A stretch of DNA of 12,521 nt from Desulfobacterales bacterium. Its GTDB lineage: Bacteria; Desulfobacterota; Desulfobacteria; Desulfobacterales; C00003106. The translations under genes and the position numbers were made by a program. The stretch is from assembly GCA_030613165.1 (NCBI GenBank), contig JAUWMN010000017.1, positions 1-12,521 on the forward strand. The letters run 5' to 3'. The notes beneath the pieces were generated by a model that ran no database searches, was not told the DNA's origin, and saw only the letters and a program-made list of their open reading frames with translations. Each line of letters opens with the position of its first letter. The stretch's first letter is position 1. Below, one piece after another: positions 5,839 through 12,521 of the stretch.

Positions 5839-7224
5839 ATGCCGGAAAAAAGCAAATCACTTGGAATGTTTATTTTCACAGCGTTTTGTCTACTTACTAT
5901 ATGGACAGTAGGCTGTGCCACGTCAAAGGAACGACATGCGTTTGAACAATTTCATCAAGTAGAGCATAGCTCATACGTTAATGCTGACGAGTCACTGCCT
6001 CCATCTCTTCTGCCCAAGCTTGACGAAAACTCCACACTATCCGACTACATCGCATATGCAGCGCTTAATAACCCCGGACTAAAAGCAGCCTTTAATCGGT
6101 GGAAGGCATCACTCGAAAGAATACCACAAAATCGGTCCCTTCCAGACCCGCGTTTCAACTACACATACTTTGTCAAAGAGGTAGAGACACGGGTCGGACC
6201 ACAGCGACAAAAATTTGGACTTGTACAAACATTCCCCTGGTTGGGCAAGCTAAAAGCCAGAGGAGACGTTGCTACAGAGGCTGCAAAAGCCATTCAACAG
6301 CAATACGAGGCAGCAAAACTCAAACTCTTCTTTCAGGTAAAAAAATACTACTATGAATATTACTACCTGGCCCGAGCAATCGCCATTACTCAAGAAAATG
6401 TGAACCTGGTAAAATATTTAGAGGCGGTTGCACGGACAAAATATAGAGCCGCGGCAGAGAGCTATGCCAACGTAATCAAAGCACAGGTGGAACTCGGCAA
6501 ATTAATCGATAGATTGCAAACTCTCCAAGAGCTGCGGGGACCTATTGCGGCAGAACTTAATGCAGCGCTCAACCGCCCTTCTGATGCTCCCCTCCCCTGG
6601 CCCACGTCAATACCCGAATTAGAGATGACATATTCGAAGAAGGACCTTGTTCGCCGGCTTTCAGAAAACAACCCTGACCTTAAGGCCATGGACTGTCAAA
6701 TTGCCAAAGCAAAGTCAGGAATAGATCTGGCCGGTAAAAACTACTTTCCCGATATTACCATAGGGGCGGAATTTATTGATACGGACGATGCCCTGAATAC
6801 GGCTACGCCGGACAGCGGCAAAGACCCGGTCATGGCCATGGTTTCCATCAACATACCCATTTGGTATGGTAAGTATAAAGCTGCCGAAAGCGAGGCTCGC
6901 GCACGGTGGAGAGCGGCAAAAGGAACCCGAATCAATGTTGCGAACAGCTTGATCGCCGAACTCAAAATGACCTTTTATGAGTTTGCCGACGCCAAGCGAA
7001 AGATCAACCTTTACAGGGATACCCTTATACCCAAGGGGACTGAATCCCTTGAAGTCACACAAAAAGCTTTCGAAGGCGGCAAAGTCGACTTTATCAATTT
7101 GATCGATGCCCAACGCATTCTATTGGAGTTTCGTCTCTCTTATGAAAGGTCCCTTGTTGATTATGCCCAAAGCCTGGCGAAGCTCGAAATGTTGGCAGGT
7201 AAAGAATTGCTCCCAGACCCATAA
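5839..7224 (+). CDS. cusC: Outer-membrane efflux channel, CusC/CzcC (TolC) family
   Basis: A 461-residue TolC-family protein, the usual length. The N-terminus has basic residues, a hydrophobic stretch (8-25) and TVGC (23-26), so a lipoprotein anchored at C26 is likely, as in E. coli CusC. The body holds two outer-membrane-efflux repeats, roughly 45-245 and 250-455, with typical long Ala/Lys/Glu-rich coiled-coil helices, the QTFPWLGKLKARGDVA segment near 130-145, and the late FEGGKVDFINLIDAQR motif near 410-425. It would form the trimeric outer-membrane duct of the metal pump. The start ATG has AAGGAA about 8 bases upstream. It opens an operon: the adaptor gene begins 22 bases after its stop. 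Confidence 0.92.
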   Translation: MPEKSKSLGMFIFTAFCLLTIWTVGCATSKERHAFEQFHQVEHSSYVNADESLPPSLLPKLDENSTLSDYIAYAALNNPGLKAAFNRWKASLERIPQNRSLPDPRFNYTYFVKEVETRVGPQRQKFGLVQTFPWLGKLKARGDVATEAAKAIQQQYEAAKLKLFFQVKKYYYEYYYLARAIAITQENVNLVKYLEAVARTKYRAAAESYANVIKAQVELGKLIDRLQTLQELRGPIAAELNAALNRPSDAPLPWPTSIPELEMTYSKKDLVRRLSENNPDLKAMDCQIAKAKSGIDLAGKNYFPDITIGAEFIDTDDALNTATPDSGKDPVMAMVSINIPIWYGKYKAAESEARARWRAAKGTRINVANSLIAELKMTFYEFADAKRKINLYRDTLIPKGTESLEVTQKAFEGGKVDFINLIDAQRILLEFRLSYERSLVDYAQSLAKLEMLAGKELLPDP

Positions 7225-7246
7225 CGTAGGCATAGGAGTATAGGCC

Positions 7247-8623
7247 ATGAAGGTCTTCATACAAAACTTGTGGAAACACTATTCAAAGATTATCGTTCCG
7301 GGCCTGCTTCTCATAGCATTCTTGCTCGGTTATCTTTTCAGGGGCGCGCCTCCTACACATCCTGTGCATGAAGCTCCCCCGTCAGGCGCTCATGTCGGCC
7401 ATGACGTTGGCATGATGCCCGCGCGTCACCTCGTGCTTTCCGAGACAGCCCGGAAACTTGCCGCTATACAGGTAGCGCCTGTGGAAAAAAAGTTTGTAAC
7501 ATCTCAAATCCGAATGTTTGGCAAGGTCGACTATGACGAAACACGATTGGCATATATTGCTGCCAGGGTACCGGGACGTTTAGACCGGCTTTATGTCGAT
7601 TATACAGGTATTACCGTAAAGAAAGGGGATCACCTGGTCTATCTTTACAGCCCGGAGCTCTTAACTGCCCAGGAAGAATTGATTCAGGCATTGAGGGGAG
7701 TGGAAAATATAAGAAAGAGCGCTATCAAATCTATACGAGAAGCATCCCTGGCCACACTTGAAGCCGCGCGTGAAAAATTAAGACTCTGGGGATTGACTCC
7801 GTCACAGATAAAAAAGATCGAGAGACAAAAAAAACCGTCCGACCATATCACCATTTATGCCCCCATAAGCGGGACCGTTATTCACAAGAATGCCGTAGAA
7901 GGAATGTATGTCGATACCGGCACCCGCATTTATACGATCGCCGATCTCGCTTGGGTGTGGGTCAAATTAGACGCATATGAGGCAGATATTATGTGGGTCC
8001 GCTATGGACAGGAAGTTGAACTTATGACAGAGGCCTATCCGGGAGAAAAATTTAAAGGGCGGATCTCATTTATTGATCCGATACTGAATGCCAAAACCAG
8101 AACCGTCGCTGTAAGGGTCAATGTGGACAACAGGGACGGAAAGTTGAAACCGGGGATGTTTGTCAGGGCGGTGGTACACTCGAAAGTAGCCAAGGGAGGC
8201 AAGGTGATGGATCCCGGGCTGGCAGGCAAGTGGATAAGTCCGATGCACCCGGAGGTCATCAAGAACAAGCCGGGCAAATGCGACATCTGTGGTATGCCGC
8301 TGGTGCGGGCGGAGGATCTTGGATACGTCAAGGCGGAACCAAAAGAAGCGCCATTAGTGGTCCCTGCCACTGCTCCTTTGATTACCGGCAAGCGTGCGGT
8401 GGTCTATGTCCAGATGCCTGACAATAAGACCATGTTCGAAGGGAGGGAGATCGTTTTAGGTCCTCGGGCCGGCGATTATTACCTTATCCGAGCAGGGCTC
8501 AAGGAAGGAGAGCTGGTTGTGGTCAATGGAAACTTCAAGATTGACAGCGCTATGCAAATTCAGGCCAAACCGAGCATGATGAATCCCGAGGGCGGGGCTG
8601 CGGCTCCGGTTCACAGACATTAA
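7247..8623 (+). CDS. cusB: Periplasmic adaptor (membrane fusion protein), CusB family, with heavy-metal-binding module
   Basis: A 458-residue adaptor linking the RND permease to the outer-membrane channel. An N-terminal anchor or signal helix (about 14-31) is followed by a His/Met-rich segment (36-61: H38, H41, H49, H52, M56, M57, H61), a plausible metal-capture site like the N-terminal Met cluster of CusB. Then come the barrel-sandwich half (PGRLDRLYVDYTGITVKKGD), a helical hairpin (about 138-198), the second lipoyl half (ITIYAPISGTVIHKNAVEG) and the beta-barrel (about 230-315). Residues 329-353 are a heavy-metal-binding domain: WISPMHPEV then GKCDICGMPL (C345, C348). The C-terminal membrane-proximal region follows and ends in HRH. 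The module is usually N-terminal in this family, so its late position is notable. AGGAGT lies 7-8 bases before the ATG; 24 bases separate this gene from the permease gene. Confidence 0.92.
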   Translation: MKVFIQNLWKHYSKIIVPGLLLIAFLLGYLFRGAPPTHPVHEAPPSGAHVGHDVGMMPARHLVLSETARKLAAIQVAPVEKKFVTSQIRMFGKVDYDETRLAYIAARVPGRLDRLYVDYTGITVKKGDHLVYLYSPELLTAQEELIQALRGVENIRKSAIKSIREASLATLEAAREKLRLWGLTPSQIKKIERQKKPSDHITIYAPISGTVIHKNAVEGMYVDTGTRIYTIADLAWVWVKLDAYEADIMWVRYGQEVELMTEAYPGEKFKGRISFIDPILNAKTRTVAVRVNVDNRDGKLKPGMFVRAVVHSKVAKGGKVMDPGLAGKWISPMHPEVIKNKPGKCDICGMPLVRAEDLGYVKAEPKEAPLVVPATAPLITGKRAVVYVQMPDNKTMFEGREIVLGPRAGDYYLIRAGLKEGELVVVNGNFKIDSAMQIQAKPSMMNPEGGAAAPVHRH

Positions 8624-8647
8624 GGCACAAATTAGGAGCAGCTACCA

Positions 8648-11600
8648 TTGATCGATAAAGTCATCTGGTTTTGCCTAAAAAATAAGCTGGTCGTGCTATT
8701 GTTCATGATCCTCATCATCGGCTGGGGGATTATGGTCGCGCCGTTCGACTGGGAACTGGGGGACCTCCCCCGTAATCCCGTGCCGGTCGATGCCATACCG
8801 GATATAGGGGAAAATCAGCAGATTGTCTTTACAAAGTGGATGGGTCGATCCCCCCAAGATATTGAAGACCAAATATCGTACCCGCTTACTGTATCTCTGT
8901 TGGGTATCCCGGGAGTCAAAACCATTCGTGTTTACTCCATGTTCGGTTTTTCCACAATCTACGTTATCTTTAAAGAAGAGGTGGACTTCTACTGGTCAAG
9001 GACAAGGATACTCGAAAAATTGAACAGTCTTCCCGCCGGCACCCTCCCCTCAGGTGTTCAACCGGCATTAGGACCGGACGCAACAGCTCTTGGACAAATA
9101 TTTTGGTATACCCTGGAGGGTCAGGACGAACACGGCAAACCCACGGGCGGATGGGACCTCCATGAGCTCCGGTCAATACAGGATTGGTACATACGCTATG
9201 CCCTGCTAAGCGCTGATGGTGTGGCGGAAGTAGCCTCTGTAGGCGGCTTTGTCCGGGAATACCAGATTGATGTCGATCCCGATGCCATGCGTGCTTTTGG
9301 CGTTAAACTTGATGAAGTCTTCATGGCCGTCAAGATGTCGAACGTAGATGTTGGGGCGCGCACCATTGCTGTCAATAAGGTTGAATACGTAATACGCGGG
9401 GTCGGTTTTCTCAAAAGCCTGGAAGATATCGAAAACACTGTAATCAAGGTCAATGATAATATACCGGTCTATGTAAAGAACGTAGCACATGTAGCCATGG
9501 GGCCTGCTCTCCGTCGCGGCGCACTCGATAAAGAGGGCGCGGAAGTGGTTGGGGGGAGTGTAGTGGTTCGTTACGGTGAAAATCCCCTTGCCGCCATAAA
9601 AAACGTTAAAAAAAAGATCGCTGAAATATCGCCCGGCCTCCCCCAAAAAACATTGCCTGATGGCACGATAAGCCAGGTCAAAATCGTCCCTTTTTATGAC
9701 CGGGCAGGTCTGATTTACGAAACTCTGGGGACACTCAACTCCGCGCTAACCGAAGAAATCCTCATTACCATTATCGTGGTTATTATTGCCACGTTCCATC
9801 TGCGGAGTTCTCTCCTTATATCCGGTCTCCTCCCTCTGGCTATACTCATGTCCTTCGTCGCCATGAAGATCTTTGGCGTGGACGCTAATATTGTAGCGCT
9901 TTCAGGCATCGCGATTGCCATTGGCACCATGGTGGATATGGGCATCATTGTCTGCGAAAATATCCTGAAACATCTTGCAGAAGCAAGGCCCGATGAAGAC
10001 CGCGAAGGGGTCGTCTTTCGGGCTGTCAGGGAAGTGGGGGGAGCAGTGCTGACCGCGGTTTCCACAACCGTGGTAAGCTTTCTCCCCGTATTTGCCTTAG
10101 AGGCTGCGGAAGGCAAGCTTTTCAAACCACTGGCTTTCACGAAGACCTTCGCCCTGATCGCGTCCGTAATCGTGGCACTGGCTATTATTCCTCCGTTTGC
10201 TCATATCCTTTTTACCGGCAGAATCAAACAAAAGAATCTGCTGTGGGAAAAACTCCCGAAAACAGCGAAACGTATTTCCCACAGGCTGGCTGTAGGGCTG
10301 ACTGTCCTGATCGTTGCGACGCTCCTCACCCGGTACTGGCTCCCGCTCGGACCGGAAAAAGGGGTCCTGCGCAACCTGGTCTTTGTGGCAGTTTTAATCG
10401 GCGGCCTCCTCGGCTTCTTTTATATCTTTCAACGTTTTTACGAGTCCCTCCTGCGATGGTGTCTTGCCCACAAAATGACCTTTCTCTCCCTTCCCGTGGC
10501 TCTGATTCTCTTTGGAGGGTTTGTCTGGCTCGGTTTTGATTCATGGTTCGGCTGGCTCCCTGAACCGGTACGGAATACGCGTGTCATAGCATTCCTTAAT
10601 GATAAATTACCCGGTCTGGGTAAAGAATTTATGCCTCCTTTAGATGAAGGATCATTTTTATTTATGCCTACCATCATGCCCCATGCCTCAATCGGAGAAG
10701 CGCTCGATGTACTCCGGAAACAGGACATGGCGATCCGTTCCATTCCCGAAGTCGATTCCGTGGTGGGGAAGCTCGGCCGGGCAGATACGCCTCTTGATCC
10801 CGCGCCGATTTCTATGTTCGAAACGGTTATTAACTATAAACCTGAATACACCACCGATAAAGATGGGCGCCGCGTACGTTTTCGCTTTGATAAAACCTCT
10901 GGCACGTTCGCCAGGGACGCCCACGGCAATCTCATCCCGGATTCCAGTGGCAGACCATACAGATTGTGGCGACCACAGATCAAAAGCCCTGACGATATCT
11001 GGAAAGAGATTGTTCGCGCTACGGATCTTCCCGGCGCCGTATCTCCCCCTAAACTCCAGCCTATAGCTGCCCGAATCGTTATGCTACAAACCGGCATGCG
11101 CGCCCCTATGGGCATTAAGATCAAAGGACCGGACTTGGAGACTATCGAGAAGGTAGGATTGCAGCTTGAGCGATTTCTTAAAGAGGTTCCATCAGTGGAG
11201 CCTACCGCGGTTCTGGCCGACCGAATCATGGGTAAACCATACCTGGAAATAGATATTGACCGTATGGCCACAGCCCGTTACGGAATAAAGCTACGCCAAA
11301 TCCAGGATGTTATTGAAGTGGCCATTGGAGGGAAACGAATCACTACTACGGTGGAAGGTCGAGAGCGGTATCCTGTGCGCGTTCGCTATATGCGCGAGCT
11401 GAGGGACCGGATCGAGTCCCTGGAGAGAATACTTGTTCCTGCGCCTGACGGCGTTCAAATACCGATCGCGCAGTTGACGACCATTCGCTATGTGCGTGGC
11501 CCTCAAGTTATTAAAAGCGAGGATACTTTCTTGGTCGGTTATGTCATTTTCGACAAAAAACCCGGGTATGCCGAGGTGAATGTTGTAGAAGATTGCCAGA

Positions 11601-12292
11601 CCTACCTGCGGGAAAAGACTAAAAGCGGGGAGTTCTCGCTTCCTGCGGGTGTTACCTATACGTTTGCCGGCAGCTATGAAAACCAGGTACGTTCCGAAAA
11701 AAAGCTGAAGATTATACTACCTTTGGCCTTTTTTATTATATTTATGATTCTCTATTTTCATTTCAGATCTGTTTCCACCACGGCAATGGTCTTCTCGGGG
11801 ATCGCGGTGGCATGGGCCGGGGGGTTTCTCATGATCTGGCTTTATGGACAACCATGGTTTCTCAATCTTAGTGTCCTGGGGACCGATATGCGCGGACTCT
11901 TCCAGGTGCACCCCATAAATCTGAGTGTTGCTATTTGGGTCGGTTTTCTTGCCCTGTTCGGCATTGCCTCCGACAATGGCGTAGTGATCGCCACCTACTT
12001 AGACCAGAGATTCGCCTCTGGGAATATTACTTCCATAGAAGCAATACGGAACGCAACAGTTGAAGGCGCGGTTCGCAGGATCAGACCGTGCCTGATGACC
12101 TCTGCAACCACTATACTCGCTCTAATCCCCATTCTTACCTCCACGGGTCGCGGCGCTGATATTATGGTGCCGATGGCCATCCCCTCGTTTGGCGGAATGG
12201 CCGTGGTCTTTATTTCGGTCTTTGTCGTGCCCGTGCTCTATTGTATGGTCAAAGAACTCTCATTCAAACACACCGCAAACGAAAATCTATAG
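8648..12292 (+). CDS. cusA: Heavy-metal RND efflux permease, CusA type (Cu+/Ag+)
   Basis: A 1214-residue heavy-metal-efflux RND protein, longer than E. coli CusA (about 1047). It starts with a membrane helix (about 12-31), then porter-domain sequence typical of CusA (DAIPDIGENQQIV, GRSPQDIEDQISYPLT). The proton-relay helix carries GTMVDMGIIVCEN with D430 and E437. The three Met of the CusA metal site (M573, M623, M672 in E. coli) align with M673 (FMPTIMP), M723 (ISMFET) and M812 (MLQTGMRAPMG), arguing for Cu(I)/Ag(I) over divalent metals. Extra length lies in three places: two additional hydrophobic segments (about 545-566 and 573-597), a charged porter-domain insertion (about 731-780) and an insertion near 1057-1099. 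The start is TTG with AGGAGC 8 bases upstream; no ATG fits better. It ends the operon and converges with the next gene 30 bases on. Confidence 0.94.
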   Translation: MIDKVIWFCLKNKLVVLLFMILIIGWGIMVAPFDWELGDLPRNPVPVDAIPDIGENQQIVFTKWMGRSPQDIEDQISYPLTVSLLGIPGVKTIRVYSMFGFSTIYVIFKEEVDFYWSRTRILEKLNSLPAGTLPSGVQPALGPDATALGQIFWYTLEGQDEHGKPTGGWDLHELRSIQDWYIRYALLSADGVAEVASVGGFVREYQIDVDPDAMRAFGVKLDEVFMAVKMSNVDVGARTIAVNKVEYVIRGVGFLKSLEDIENTVIKVNDNIPVYVKNVAHVAMGPALRRGALDKEGAEVVGGSVVVRYGENPLAAIKNVKKKIAEISPGLPQKTLPDGTISQVKIVPFYDRAGLIYETLGTLNSALTEEILITIIVVIIATFHLRSSLLISGLLPLAILMSFVAMKIFGVDANIVALSGIAIAIGTMVDMGIIVCENILKHLAEARPDEDREGVVFRAVREVGGAVLTAVSTTVVSFLPVFALEAAEGKLFKPLAFTKTFALIASVIVALAIIPPFAHILFTGRIKQKNLLWEKLPKTAKRISHRLAVGLTVLIVATLLTRYWLPLGPEKGVLRNLVFVAVLIGGLLGFFYIFQRFYESLLRWCLAHKMTFLSLPVALILFGGFVWLGFDSWFGWLPEPVRNTRVIAFLNDKLPGLGKEFMPPLDEGSFLFMPTIMPHASIGEALDVLRKQDMAIRSIPEVDSVVGKLGRADTPLDPAPISMFETVINYKPEYTTDKDGRRVRFRFDKTSGTFARDAHGNLIPDSSGRPYRLWRPQIKSPDDIWKEIVRATDLPGAVSPPKLQPIAARIVMLQTGMRAPMGIKIKGPDLETIEKVGLQLERFLKEVPSVEPTAVLADRIMGKPYLEIDIDRMATARYGIKLRQIQDVIEVAIGGKRITTTVEGRERYPVRVRYMRELRDRIESLERILVPAPDGVQIPIAQLTTIRYVRGPQVIKSEDTFLVGYVIFDKKPGYAEVNVVEDCQTYLREKTKSGEFSLPAGVTYTFAGSYENQVRSEKKLKIILPLAFFIIFMILYFHFRSVSTTAMVFSGIAVAWAGGFLMIWLYGQPWFLNLSVLGTDMRGLFQVHPINLSVAIWVGFLALFGIASDNGVVIATYLDQRFASGNITSIEAIRNATVEGAVRRIRPCLMTSATTILALIPILTSTGRGADIMVPMAIPSFGGMAVVFISVFVVPVLYCMVKELSFKHTANENL

Positions 12293-12322
12293 CTTGCGGA
12301 GGATTCATATTTTGGCGAACTA

Positions 12323-12521
12323 TTACGGCGAACCAGGAACTTTTGTAAGATCATCAATAGCCTGTCGCAGATAAGTAAAAAAATTATGCGACCCCCCCAC
12401 CCCTTTTCGGCCCAACATAAAATTTATCTCGGAACGGAGCGGCGCCGGATTTGGTGCGCTTCGATCAAACAGGATATCAAAAGCGGCAAGGTTCAGCCCT
12501 GTCTTTTCGCAAAATGTGCGT
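12323..12521 (-). CDS. C-terminal end of a probable ATP-grasp protein (partial at right edge)
   Basis: On the minus strand the frame is open from the window edge to TAA at 12325-12323, giving 65 residues. They read as real protein: LNLAAFDILFD, then an SEIN motif followed by GRKGVGGS, and a helix ending QAIDDLTKVPGSP. An E-x-N motif shortly after a D-x-L-x-D strand is typical of the metal-binding end of ATP-grasp ligases of the RimK/glutathione-synthetase type, and the Gly-rich stretch after it fits some of that group. The N-terminal part lies outside the window, so substrate and length cannot be judged. It converges on the permease gene, 30 bases between stops, with no clear terminator. ATP-grasp is a motif-based assignment; the frame itself is more certain than the name. 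Confidence 0.6.
   Translation of the reverse strand, partial: RTFCEKTGLNLAAFDILFDRSAPNPAPLRSEINFMLGRKGVGGSHNFFTYLRQAIDDLTKVPGSP

Overview
The window looks like a chromosomal stretch from a Gram-negative, probably anaerobic bacterium. Desulfobacterota (the former Deltaproteobacteria) is my best guess: the radical-SAM/Cys-peptide pair resembles families I remember mainly from that group, and there is a full outer-membrane/periplasm/inner-membrane efflux system. No rRNA or taxonomic marker gene is present, so this assignment is inference.

Layout. A partial gene of unknown function (3-389, +) meets a three-gene minus-strand cluster tail to tail. In transcription order the cluster is: a small lipoprotein-like peptide with Cys repeats (4460-4242, SbtA-like RiPP precursor), a radical SAM/SPASM maturase (4228-2639, SbtM-like), and a GH63-type glycosidase fused to a DUF547 domain (2572-395). 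A long AT-rich region (4461-5838) separates this cluster from a plus-strand operon encoding a tripartite heavy-metal RND pump: outer-membrane channel (5839-7224), periplasmic adaptor with a heavy-metal-binding Cys/His/Met module (7247-8623) and a 1214-residue RND permease (8648-12292). The permease keeps Met at the three positions of the E. coli CusA metal site, so Cu(I)/Ag(I) is the likely substrate. A minus-strand gene enters at the right edge (12323-12521); its visible C-terminus looks like the end of an ATP-grasp domain.

The intergenic region is structured. It has two diverged, oppositely oriented copies of a short inverted-repeat (MITE/REP-like) element, one about 90 bases upstream of sbtA and one about 35 bases upstream of cusC. 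The first is flanked by a 7-base direct repeat. Between them lie a 35-codon small ORF with a strong ribosome binding site, a 10-base direct repeat with a 21-base period, a perfect 8-bp hairpin, and a promoter-like TTATCA-16-TATAAT that probably drives the efflux operon.

Possible joint function. The pump exports Cu(I)/Ag(I) from periplasm and cytoplasm. The peptide carries pentad SSC-[GS]-[GK] repeats behind a signal-peptide-like leader, and its maturase has an N-terminal region that seems to share motifs with DUF2063/HvfC, the partner protein of copper-binding thiooxazole peptides (bufferins). Together this suggests an exported, post-translationally modified, copper-binding peptide encoded divergently from a copper efflux operon. 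The idea rests on motifs read by eye and on gene order, not on any search or experiment.
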